A program made the position numbers and the translations under genes. From Falcatimonas sp. MSJ-15 (GTDB taxonomy: Bacteria; Bacillota; Clostridia; Lachnospirales; Lachnospiraceae): DNA of 64,000 nt. How positions within the stretch are numbered: the stretch's first letter is position 1; each line of letters opens with the position of its first letter. Below are positions 8,332-16,972 of this stretch, piece by piece. The stretch covers positions 62,001-126,000 of the forward strand of contig NZ_JAHLQC010000003.1 in assembly GCF_018918265.1 (NCBI RefSeq). The letters run 5' to 3'. The notes under the pieces were generated by a model. That model did not search any database, was not told the origin of the DNA, and saw only the letters and a program-made list of their open reading frames with translations.

Positions 8332-8450
8332 GATAATATAGATGCCAGAGTAAAAAAGATCTAAGCTTACATGAGATTGCTTATGAGTGGGTGAAAGAAC
8401 TCTTGATTTAACACTTGATTTTGACATTACAAGGTTAGATTATAACTGTA

Positions 8451-8487
8451 AAATATGCTTGTGTGTGAAGAATGTCAGCATATTTTT
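8451..8487 (+). terminator. Possible weak terminator between the nuclease and ATPase genes
   Basis: AAATATGCT (8451-8459) pairs with AGCATATTT (8477-8485) and ends in a T-run. The stem is A-T rich, so termination may be partial. The gap is about 210 bases. Confidence 0.4.
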
Positions 8488-8542
8488 GATTAAAAATATG
8501 CGATTATCTTAGTTAAAATACATCAGAAAGGACATACCATAT

Positions 8543-10105
8543 ATGCTTATAGATGAACTTATGATAGACAATTTTGGAAAACTTAATAATACTGATATAA
8601 AGCTTGAACCGGGATTTAATGTGATATATGGAGAGAACGAGTCAGGTAAATCAACAGCATTTGGTTTTATAAAAGCGATGCTGTTTGGCGTTAACAGATC
8701 AAGAAGCAGGAATATAGCTGCAGATGAATATACATTTTATGAACCCTGGGTTAATAAGAACTTCTATGAGGGTAAGATGCGTATTAAGACTGGTGGAACT
8801 ACATATAGGATTGAGAGAGTTTTTAGTAAAAATGGCAGAGAGTTTCATCTTATTGATGAAGAAGAAGGCAAAGAGATATATCCGGATGGTGCGTTGTATA
8901 AGAAGATAATTCAGGAACTTAGTGAAGATACATTCAGCAATACGTTATGGATAAGCCAGAATAAGTACAATATAGGCGATGGACTTGTTGGCGAGATTAA
9001 GAATTATGTGAGTAATATAAATGGCTCTAAGGCGATGGATATGGATGTTAAGAAAGCCATAGCAGAGTTAAAAAAAGAGAAAAAAGTATTTGAAAAGAAG
9101 ATAGCCGCACTTGAGATTGCAAGAACGGAAGATGAACTTCAAAGATATGGTGCACTTGATGCTAGTATAATTAAGCTTAAAAATCAGCTAAAAGATATAG
9201 AGAATCAGGCAAAAGAATATGGTATAACATTTGAAGAGAAGATTGCAGAGCCTAAGAAAGAACCGGAAGAGAAGAAAGAAGAAAAAGAAGAACCTTTTGA
9301 CAGTACTACAAAAGCATGGATAATAGTTGCGTTTATATGGTTTTTAAGTATAATTTTTATGTTTTTTGCAGGAGTAGGAGTAGGACTTGTGACAGGAATT
9401 CTTACGAGTTTTGCATTTATGATATATAGAATTCTACCACAGTTTCGAAAGGAAGAGGAAAAAGAGGAAGAAAAACCGGAAGAACCTAAGTATGATGAGG
9501 CAACAGTTGAGAATAAGAGACGTGAATATACAAGAGCAAGAGATAAGATTAACTGGTCACTTGATGCGTTGTACGATAAGCGTAATACTTATCTTGAACT
9601 TAAGGAGCGTTATGAGAAGTTAAAGAGAAAAAAAGCTCAATATAATGAGGAGATAAGGGCAATCAACGTTGCGATTAAGACAATAGAAGAACTCTCTAAT
9701 GATATACAGTCTGATTTTGGAAGTGATATTAATGAACTTGCATCTGAATATATAAGTTATTTTACAGGTGGCAAATATAGTAATATTACTGTTGATGAAG
9801 ATTTTAATGTTTTTCTTAATGAGAGGGACAAACTTATAAAGATAGAACAGCTAAGCAGTGGAACAGCGAGACAGGTATATCTTGCTGTAAGGCTTGCTGT
9901 GGCGAGAGTGTTGTTTAATGAAGAAAAGATGCCGATATTCCTTGACGAGAGCTTCGCAATGTATGATGATACCAGACTTACGAATACACTTAGAGGTCTT
10001 ATGAGAATAAGTGCATCTCAGGTAGTCATATTTACATGTGTGAAGAGAGAGATGCATATTCTTGATGAATTAGGAATCAGATATAACAAGATTGTATTAA
10101 GATAA
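8543..10105 (+). CDS. YhaN/SbcC-like AAA ATPase with a membrane hinge
   Basis: Partner ATPase of the upstream nuclease. The N-terminal P-loop is GENESGKST (about residues 34-42); the C-terminal half carries the signature-like SSGTARQVYLAVRLA and Walker B FLDESFAM. Between them lie two charged coiled-coil stretches rich in Lys and Glu (about 170-245 and 325-395). They are separated by two hydrophobic segments, AWIIVAFIWFLSIIFMFFAG and a following span. SbcC is usually about 1000 residues with long coiled coils and a zinc hook; at 520 residues this is a short form, and the membrane hinge is like that of Bacillus YhaN. It probably tethers the nuclease to the membrane (inference). Confidence 0.82.
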   Translation: MLIDELMIDNFGKLNNTDIKLEPGFNVIYGENESGKSTAFGFIKAMLFGVNRSRSRNIAADEYTFYEPWVNKNFYEGKMRIKTGGTTYRIERVFSKNGREFHLIDEEEGKEIYPDGALYKKIIQELSEDTFSNTLWISQNKYNIGDGLVGEIKNYVSNINGSKAMDMDVKKAIAELKKEKKVFEKKIAALEIARTEDELQRYGALDASIIKLKNQLKDIENQAKEYGITFEEKIAEPKKEPEEKKEEKEEPFDSTTKAWIIVAFIWFLSIIFMFFAGVGVGLVTGILTSFAFMIYRILPQFRKEEEKEEEKPEEPKYDEATVENKRREYTRARDKINWSLDALYDKRNTYLELKERYEKLKRKKAQYNEEIRAINVAIKTIEELSNDIQSDFGSDINELASEYISYFTGGKYSNITVDEDFNVFLNERDKLIKIEQLSSGTARQVYLAVRLAVARVLFNEEKMPIFLDESFAMYDDTRLTNTLRGLMRISASQVVIFTCVKREMHILDELGIRYNKIVLR

Positions 10106-10229
10106 TGTGATATTAATAATAGCGTCATAGATTTTACAGATAGAATTGTGGCTTTGTTATAAAAAATGATGACTTTGCAATAATGAGAATTGTGTGCTCT
10201 GACTCAAATAAGACTATGGGGGCTATGAG

Positions 10230-12554
10230 ATGGCATCTGATAATAACAGAGGAAAACTTGTAACAAGAATACTGTTGCTTATAGTATCTTTGCTTGCAGC
10301 AACTATACTTATAATAATATCACCTTATATAATTAAGATTAGAAATATAGAACGTGAGATGTCAGAGATTGCTAATAGTGCAACGGCTGACACTTTTAGA
10401 ACAAGTGAGACAAGTATATGTTATGATGCGTATGGCAATGAACTTGCCAAATTCAGTGGAATTAAGGATCTGTATTATGTTACATCAGATGAGATTCCCG
10501 AATATGTTAAAAATGCTTTTGTCGTAATGGAAGACAGAAGTTTCTATGAACATTCAGGCATTGATATAAAAGGTATAATAAGAGCTGTTGTCGCTAATAT
10601 AACTAATGGCGGAATTACTCAGGGTGCAAGTACAATTACACAACAGCTTGCAAAGAATACTTTTCTTACACAGGACGTAACCTGGGAGAGAAAGATAAAA
10701 GAGATTATTCTCTCAGAAAAACTTGAGAAGAAATTTACCAAAGATGAGATCTTGGAATTCTATCTTAATAATATTTATTTTGGCAATGGATATTATGGAA
10801 TTGAAGCTGCATGCAGGGGATATTTTGGTAAGACAATATCAGAGACTTCTCTTTCGGAGATAGCATTTTTAAGTTCAATTCCTAATAATCCACAGAAATA
10901 TGATCCATATACTAATTATGAAAAAACATTAGAGAGACGTAATCTTGTGCTTAATACTATGTACAATGAAGGTGCGATAAGTGGGCTTGACAGAGAGCTT
11001 GCAAGGACAGATGAGATTGTGGTAGTGCAGGATGACGAACAGAAATTAGATTATGTTGAGACTTATATTTTTTATTGTGCAACAAGAGCACTTATGCAAA
11101 AGAATGGATTTGTGTTCAGATATATGTTTGATAATGAGAATGATGAAGAGATATATGATGAACAATATAGCAGACTGTATTCAGAATATCAGGCATCTCT
11201 TTTTACAGGAGGATACAGGATATATACGTCAATAGAACCGGACAAGCAGACACTTTTACAGCAGGCTGTTGATGAAGGACTTGCTGAATTTGATTCTGTT
11301 AATGAAGCCGGGATATATGAACTTCAGGGAGCATCGACATGCATTAATAATGATACCGGTATGGTTGCAGCGATAGTAGGTGGAAGAAGTCAGGATACAG
11401 AAGGATATACACTTAATCGTGCTTATCAAAGTTACAGACAGCCGGGAAGTTCGATTAAGCCACTTAATGTATATACGCCATATCTGGAGCTTGGGCATAA
11501 TCCGGACTCTCTTGTGTCTGATACTTATACATCAGGAGGTCCTAAGAATGCTGATGGAGTATATCTTGGGGCGATAACTCTTGAAAAGGCAGTCTGGTTA
11601 TCTAAGAATGCTGCGGCATGGAATGTATATCAGGAGATTACACCATCATACGGAATGCAGTTTCTTATAGATATGGAGTTTAAGAGGATAGATCCGGTTA
11701 ATGATTATGGACTTGCAGGTGCACTTGGAGGTTTTACTTATGGTGTCTCAACAGTAGAGATGGCATCAGGATTTGCAACACTCAATAATGATGGCAAGTT
11801 CATAAGACCTGGATGTGTTGTTAAGATAACAGATTCGCAGGGCAACATGATTGTGGATAATCAGAATCCTGAGCAAAAAGTGATATATGAAGCTAATGCA
11901 GCAAGAATGATGACATCAATTCTTCATAATGATCTTCTATATGGAACAGGTAAGAATATCAATATATCAGATGGTATAGCAGCAGGTAAGACAGGAACGA
12001 CTAATGATAATAAAGATGGATATTTTGTAGGATATACAAGATATTATACAACAAGTGTCTGGGTAGGATATGATATGCCACGGGAACTTGAAGGATTATA
12101 TGGAGCAACATATCCGGGACGTATATGGAATCAGTATATGGAACAGATACACGAAGGCAAGGAACTAAAAGAATTTGATTCGTATACTAACTATGATGAG
12201 AATAATAGTGGTACAAGTGCAACCGGCACAGATAGTAATAATGCAGGAGATAATCTTGGTGAGAATGCAAGACCATCAGGAGATGGAGACTCAAATATGA
12301 ATTCCGGTGCATTGCCAGATGCGGAGAGAGATATTGGCACTGGCATAGATTCAGATACTAATAATAATGGTTATTCAGGTGGCAGTAATACTAATAATGG
12401 TAATGGTTATTCAGGTGGCAGTAATACTAATAATAATGGTAATGGCTATTCAGGTGACAGTAATAATGGTGGCACTGGAACAGGTGGACTAAGTGGTGAT
12501 AAGAATAGCCTTGGGATAGAAGAAGATTATACAGGAACTTATCCTAATGAGTAA
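10230..12554 (+). CDS. Class A penicillin-binding protein (PBP1A-like)
   Basis: Bifunctional peptidoglycan polymerase and crosslinker. A short cytoplasmic tail is followed by a membrane anchor (about 12-34). The GT51 glycosyltransferase domain has catalytic Glu101 in VMEDRSFYEHSG and the GGITQGASTITQQLAKN motif. The transpeptidase domain has SxxK (Ser407, Lys410 in PGSSIKP), an SKN motif and KTG (Lys587). The last 120 residues are a Gly/Asn/Ser/Thr-rich tail with near-repeats of NGYSGGSNTNN, unlike a folded domain; similar tails occur in Gram-positive PBPs at the wall. The start follows GGGGG, about 9 bases upstream. It stands alone, with a bidirectional terminator some 280 bases downstream. 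Confidence 0.95.
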   Translation: MASDNNRGKLVTRILLLIVSLLAATILIIISPYIIKIRNIEREMSEIANSATADTFRTSETSICYDAYGNELAKFSGIKDLYYVTSDEIPEYVKNAFVVMEDRSFYEHSGIDIKGIIRAVVANITNGGITQGASTITQQLAKNTFLTQDVTWERKIKEIILSEKLEKKFTKDEILEFYLNNIYFGNGYYGIEAACRGYFGKTISETSLSEIAFLSSIPNNPQKYDPYTNYEKTLERRNLVLNTMYNEGAISGLDRELARTDEIVVVQDDEQKLDYVETYIFYCATRALMQKNGFVFRYMFDNENDEEIYDEQYSRLYSEYQASLFTGGYRIYTSIEPDKQTLLQQAVDEGLAEFDSVNEAGIYELQGASTCINNDTGMVAAIVGGRSQDTEGYTLNRAYQSYRQPGSSIKPLNVYTPYLELGHNPDSLVSDTYTSGGPKNADGVYLGAITLEKAVWLSKNAAAWNVYQEITPSYGMQFLIDMEFKRIDPVNDYGLAGALGGFTYGVSTVEMASGFATLNNDGKFIRPGCVVKITDSQGNMIVDNQNPEQKVIYEANAARMMTSILHNDLLYGTGKNINISDGIAAGKTGTTNDNKDGYFVGYTRYYTTSVWVGYDMPRELEGLYGATYPGRIWNQYMEQIHEGKELKEFDSYTNYDENNSGTSATGTDSNNAGDNLGENARPSGDGDSNMNSGALPDAERDIGTGIDSDTNNNGYSGGSNTNNGNGYSGGSNTNNNGNGYSGDSNNGGTGTGGLSGDKNSLGIEEDYTGTYPNE

Positions 12555-12800
12555 TAGAATGTAATGGTAGAGAATAATTTAAGATCTATATAATGATAGC
12601 TAGAATCTGATTACAGCGATAATATATAGTTTACAATAGTAGATAAAAAGTGGTGATAAGATGAGAAGAAAATAACATTCTATAGAGCCAAAAAATTTGA
12701 AAATACTATTATGGAATAAAATCAGAACCTGCGATGGAATATGATGAGATGGAGAAGATGATAAGTTAGTGGCAAATATATATTAAATGCTTTTGACTGC

Positions 12801-12836
12801 CATTATTCAAATGGTTTTACAGAAGGAATTAATAAA
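12801..12836 (+). pseudogene. Relic of an ISL3-type transposase C-terminus
   Basis: A short stretch translates as HYSNGFTEGINKK. This closely matches the conserved SNGFxEGxNNK motif around the catalytic glutamate of ISL3-family transposases. Stop codons lie in frame just upstream, and the match runs straight into a terminator hairpin. The surrounding 12555-12890 gap (about 335 bases) has no intact gene. It is best read as a decayed insertion-sequence remnant; the short length makes chance possible. Confidence 0.4.
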
Positions 12837-12861
12837 AAAGCCACTCGTAAGAGTGGCTTTT
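12835..12861. terminator. Bidirectional terminator between the PBP gene and prs
   Basis: AAAAAGCCACTC-GTAA-GAGTGGCTTTT: a perfect stem flanked by A-run and T-run, so it can stop transcripts from both convergent genes. Confidence 0.9.
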
Positions 12862-12890
12862 AGATTATAAACAAAGTTAATTTTCAAATA

Positions 12891-14075
12891 TTATAACTGG
12901 TTATGAGCTTCTTTATATTCAGTAACTTTTTTATGAATACGTTCAACAGGATTAAGTAATTCGCTGATTGAAGCATCATGGTTAAGTGTATCGATGATTA
13001 AAGCGATATATTTGCTTAGATCAACACTGATATACCAAGGTTTTTCAAGTAATTCAGGTGTCTGATAAGTAAGGTTAGTTGTAAGAACACGATCGATAAG
13101 ACCTTTTTCATAATAGTCATCAAACTTAGCAAGACCATTAGTGAACAGACCAAAAGTAGTACAGATAAATACTCTCTTAGCTTTTCTTCTCTTAAGTTCC
13201 TTAGCAACATCAAACATACTCTCACCTGAAGATATCATATCGTCAATGATAACAACATCTTTACCTTCAACTGAAGAACCAAGGAATTCGTGAGCAACGA
13301 TAGGATTACGTCCGTCAACTACACGAGTATAATCACGTCTCTTATAGAACATACCCATATCAAGACCAAGAACGTTAGCAAAGTATACTGCACGTCCCAT
13401 ACCACCTTCGTCAGGGCTGATAATCATCATGTGATCACTGTCGATTACAAGATCATCGATGTTATTTAAAAGACTCTTAATAAACTGATATATAGGCTGA
13501 ACTGTCTCAAAGCCTTTAAGTGGAATTGCGTTCTGAACTCTAGGATCATGAGCATCAAAAGTGATGATATTCTCAACACCCATGCTTGTAAGTTCCTGAA
13601 GAGCAAGTGCACAGTCAAGAGATTCTCTTCCGCTTCTCTTATGCTGTCTGCTTTCATATAAGAAAGGCATAATAACTGTGATACGTCTTGCTTTACCGCC
13701 AACAGCAGCAATAATACGTTTCAAATCCTGATAGTGATCATCAGGTGACATATGGTTGACCTGACCACAGAGAGAATAAGTTAAGCTATAGTTACCAACA
13801 TCAACAAGAAGGTAAAGATCATCACCACGAACAGATTCGTTAATAATACCTTTAGCTTCACCTGAACCAAAACGTGGTACTTTAGCATCTACGATATAAG
13901 TATCTCTTTGATAACCTGAGAAAGCAATAGTACTCTTATGCTCATTCTTGCTTTCTTCTCTCCATTTAACAAGGTAATCATTAACCTTATTACCTAAAGC
14001 TTTACATCCCTCAAGTGGAATAATTCCAAGAGAACCAACAGGGATAGTTTCAAGATTTCGTTCTTCGCGCAACAT
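12891..14075 (-). CDS. prs: Ribose-phosphate pyrophosphokinase, long form
   Basis: Makes PRPP from ribose 5-phosphate and ATP in the cytosol. The PRPP-binding loop VVIIDDMISSGESMFDVA is clear. The ATP/ribose-phosphate region ITVIMPFLYESRQHKRSGRE and the LDMGMFYKRRDYTRVV segment also fit Prs. At 394 residues it exceeds the usual 310-320, with extra sequence at the N-terminus and C-terminus, as in the divergent Prs of Lachnospiraceae. I place the start at 14075 (MLREERNLET) behind GGAGG rather than the longer upstream reading. It is minus strand, sharing a terminator with the convergent PBP gene. Confidence 0.9.
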   Translation of the reverse strand: MLREERNLETIPVGSLGIIPLEGCKALGNKVNDYLVKWREESKNEHKSTIAFSGYQRDTYIVDAKVPRFGSGEAKGIINESVRGDDLYLLVDVGNYSLTYSLCGQVNHMSPDDHYQDLKRIIAAVGGKARRITVIMPFLYESRQHKRSGRESLDCALALQELTSMGVENIITFDAHDPRVQNAIPLKGFETVQPIYQFIKSLLNNIDDLVIDSDHMMIISPDEGGMGRAVYFANVLGLDMGMFYKRRDYTRVVDGRNPIVAHEFLGSSVEGKDVVIIDDMISSGESMFDVAKELKRRKAKRVFICTTFGLFTNGLAKFDDYYEKGLIDRVLTTNLTYQTPELLEKPWYISVDLSKYIALIIDTLNHDASISELLNPVERIHKKVTEYKEAHNQL

Positions 14076-14221
14076 AATATTTCCTCCATAAATTAAACGC
14101 CATAGCGTATCATAACTTCGTGCCATATGCACACATACATATAATTATATACCATTATGTGTGTGATACGTCAATAGACTTTGTATACAAAAAACTAAGC
14201 AAAACTGCAAAACAATTCTCA

Positions 14222-15211
14222 TTAAACAGTTTTTTTCTTAATTCTTATGTCATCACCATACATCTTAAGCATTGTATAAGAGCTTGTCAGACGTGAAAAG
14301 ATACGTTCTGAGTAACGCTCAATAAGCTCCTGGAAAGACAGATTCGTTGAGATGATTGTAGATTTCTTATTAACAATCCTTTCATTGATACAATAAAAGA
14401 GTTTGCTATTAGTAAAAGAATTATTCATCTCAGTTCCAAGATCATCTATAATAAGGAGATCACAGTTAAGAATATGTTCATACATATCTTCTGCCTTAAC
14501 TTCCGGATCACGATTGAATTCATATTTTGCAAAAGTATCAAAAAGTTCAATAGAAGTAAGATAGATTACACTGTAAGCCTTTTTGATAAGTTCATTAGCA
14601 ATACAATGTGACAAAAAAGTCTTGCCAACACCGGTGTCACCAAAGAATAAAAGATTGCCATGCATAGTATCAAAAGTATTAAGAAAATCAAGACATGCAG
14701 GCATAACATTAGTATGCATATTGTCATAAGAAGTAAGTCCGGTTGCTTCATCAATTCTATCATTAGGATACCAGTCATAAGAGAAATTTTTGAAATTCTC
14801 AAAAGCAAGAACTTCTTTGAGATTAGACTGAGTATACAAAAGATCAATTGCTGCCTGCATAAAACAGTGACACTTCTTAGAACCGATATAACCTGTATCT
14901 TTGCAGTCAGGACAGTCATACTTCATATCAAGATAATCTGAAGGATAACCATTCTCACGAAGAAGTTTCGCTCTTTTATCTGCCATACATGCGATATCAG
15001 ATTTGAGTGTTGCAAGAGCATCTGTATCACCGCTTAGGAGCTTTTTAGCCTGACTGACTGACATAGAAGCAATGCTCTTATCAATCTCGGCAATTGCAGG
15101 AACATGCTCATATACTTCATTTACTCTTTTATCTTTCTCATGCTTGTGTTCTAATTGCCTGCTGTAATAGGTTCGTAAAATGGTATCATATTGTGAATTT
15201 CTAAGAGCCAT
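14222..15211 (-). CDS. DnaI/DnaC-like replicative helicase loader
   Basis: AAA+ ATPase of 329 residues. Walker A is GDTGVGKT (191-198) and Walker B LLIIDD (252-257), with the sensor region IISTNLS. The N-terminal half has a Cys cluster CPDCKDTGYIGSKKCHC (100-116), the zinc-binding element of DnaI-type loaders. A helical N-terminus would contact the helicase. It lies downstream of a DnaD-like gene on the same strand (about 150 bases apart), the usual Firmicutes pair that delivers DnaC helicase to the origin. No dnaB/dnaC helicase gene is in view. Confidence 0.9.
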   Translation of the reverse strand: MALRNSQYDTILRTYYSRQLEHKHEKDKRVNEVYEHVPAIAEIDKSIASMSVSQAKKLLSGDTDALATLKSDIACMADKRAKLLRENGYPSDYLDMKYDCPDCKDTGYIGSKKCHCFMQAAIDLLYTQSNLKEVLAFENFKNFSYDWYPNDRIDEATGLTSYDNMHTNVMPACLDFLNTFDTMHGNLLFFGDTGVGKTFLSHCIANELIKKAYSVIYLTSIELFDTFAKYEFNRDPEVKAEDMYEHILNCDLLIIDDLGTEMNNSFTNSKLFYCINERIVNKKSTIISTNLSFQELIERYSERIFSRLTSSYTMLKMYGDDIRIKKKTV

Positions 15212-15358
15212 CTTTTACTACTCCCTTCAATATTATTTAATATCAATAATTTAAAAACTTAATATATCGAAAAACTTTGCTATATTAAAAACCTTTATTA
15301 TATTGAAAGACTATTGTGATATAGCAAAGGTTTTACTATTAGCTACTTAGCAATTAAA

Positions 15359-16633
15359 CTATTTGTTAAGTAACTGTTTTTCAAGTTCTGCATAATCATA
15401 AGAACGCTGTGGAAAACTGTTGAATTTGTTACTGGTTCCAGACTGACGTGCATTAGCTGAAGTCTTTGAGCTATTATTAGTGACATTCTCTTTGGCTTTG
15501 GCATCTTTATTCTTAGCATGTTTTTCGTCAAGAACTTTGAGATCACTTAAACCTTTAACTTCCTGTTTTCTCCATTTTTTAAGAATAGAATCTGCATATT
15601 CAAAACTTGGCTGATGAATCGTCTGGATTGTACGGTTACATGCTTCTATGATTATATCAAGTGAGAAACCGTAGCTGTTATACCACATATCAATATATTT
15701 TTTCTCAGAATCACCAGGACCTCTGCCATTAAGACCAAATGCCTTCATTACAGCAAATACATTCTTTGAATAAGTATTAGTCTGTTCCTTGGCTTCACGC
15801 ACAGTTCTTATACCGGCTTTGTCCCATTCAAGGGCAACTTTTTCGATATAACGCATGCTCTGTGTACCTTTTGATACACAATATTCAACGAGATAATCTA
15901 TAAGTTCAGCAGGGAACTTTAGCGTATCATAAAAATATAAGATAGTACTTGCTTCAGTCTGATTAAGCGTCTTGCCAAGATATTTTTCTGTTATAAATAA
16001 AAGTTCAGATACTTCGTCATTCTCAAGTAATGGTTTAAGTTCAGACTTGGTATAGATCTTCTTCTTAGGAACATCGTCAGTAACTTCGGTATTATCCTTA
16101 TTGAATTCACTCTTTAATTCAGTATTAGTATCAGATATATGATTAGAACTACCAGATGAAACTGCTGAATATTCATTATCTTCAGTATAAGAAGCTTTGT
16201 TAGAATCCATGACAGAAGCATTATGGGAAGTTCTGTCGGAATTCATAGCTGAAGTATTATAAGAAACATTATCGGAATTCATAGCAGAATAATCATCAGA
16301 GTCGGCAATCCTTACAATACCACCCTGTGGTGTTTCACCTGTAAGAGGAAGAATTGTGACACCTGTTAATACTTTTCCACGATACTCTATCTCTACGAGA
16401 TTGATAGATGCCCAATATCTTAATGCACGTTCTACATCATTATCTGTAATATTAAGTTTATCTGCGATAAAAGAGACAGATACATTCTTTGAAGGGTCAG
16501 TAAGACATCGAAGCAGGTATAGATATACCTTAACAAAATCTCCATTAGCCTGCGGCATATAGTTGTCAAAAAAATAGTTAGAAATAGCAGTTGCGTCTGG
16601 AATATATGTAGTATTAAGTTTAATATTTGTCAT
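15359..16633 (-). CDS. DnaD-like replication initiation protein
   Basis: A 424-residue protein. The N-terminal winged-helix domain (about 1-90, IPDATAISNYFFDNYMPQAN onward) is followed by a Ser/Asn/Asp-rich linker (about 95-170). Next come two DnaD C-terminal-type repeats, including YLGKTLNQTEASTILYFYDT and the AFGLNGRGPGDSEKKYIDMW region with its conserved Tyr-Trp motif. The linker contains four degenerate repeats built on S-A-M-N-S-D. The start at 16633 (MTNIKLNTTY) follows AAGGTGG; an upstream in-frame ATG lacks a ribosome site. It probably helps load the replicative helicase with the downstream DnaI-like protein. Confidence 0.85.
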   Translation of the reverse strand: MTNIKLNTTYIPDATAISNYFFDNYMPQANGDFVKVYLYLLRCLTDPSKNVSVSFIADKLNITDNDVERALRYWASINLVEIEYRGKVLTGVTILPLTGETPQGGIVRIADSDDYSAMNSDNVSYNTSAMNSDRTSHNASVMDSNKASYTEDNEYSAVSSGSSNHISDTNTELKSEFNKDNTEVTDDVPKKKIYTKSELKPLLENDEVSELLFITEKYLGKTLNQTEASTILYFYDTLKFPAELIDYLVEYCVSKGTQSMRYIEKVALEWDKAGIRTVREAKEQTNTYSKNVFAVMKAFGLNGRGPGDSEKKYIDMWYNSYGFSLDIIIEACNRTIQTIHQPSFEYADSILKKWRKQEVKGLSDLKVLDEKHAKNKDAKAKENVTNNSSKTSANARQSGTSNKFNSFPQRSYDYAELEKQLLNK

Positions 16634-16658
16634 AATAATCCACCTTATCTTAAAATAG

Positions 16659-16971
16659 TAATCCACAAAACTAATCCACAAAAAAATAGTTTTACACTTA
16701 TCTTTGTGTATATAAAAGTAAATGTATTATAACACATAAAAAATAAATTTCAAACATTAAATTTTGCGCAAACCTAGTAAAATCAAGGGTTGTAGCGATT
16801 TGGTGGAAATTGTGGATAATGTGGATAAGTATAGTGGATAAAAAATATCAGACCCGCAAAGCCAGTAAATACAAGGCTTTAGGACGTGGATAACTAAAAA
16901 CACATTTTAACAAGAAATCCACACATTTTCCAACACTAAATTGTTGAAAAATATGTGGATAATGTGGATAA
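16659..16971. promoter_or_regulatory. Cluster of DnaA boxes between the DnaD-like gene and murC
   Basis: Four perfect TGTGGATAA boxes occur as two back-to-back pairs: 16811-16819 with 16820-16828, and 16954-16962 with 16963-16971. One-mismatch boxes lie at 16833 (AGTGGATAA) and 16885 (CGTGGATAA), and two TAATCCACA boxes in the opposite direction at 16659 and 16672, next to the DnaD-like start. The region (about 340 bases without a gene) is A+T rich. No dnaA or dnaN is near, so it is more likely a DnaA-regulated promoter or titration site than oriC. Confidence 0.75.
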
Positions 16972-16972
16972 C

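Noticed and set aside
8338..8410. A short peptide-like stretch (DLSLHEIAYEWVKELL) after the nuclease gene
   Set aside because: Too short, no start or ribosome site; may be a gene remnant but no family could be recognised.
16659..16971. Chromosomal replication origin
   Set aside because: The DnaA boxes are suggestive, but no dnaA, dnaN, recF or gyrB lies near, and rnpA-rpmH are absent; kept only as a DnaA-box cluster.
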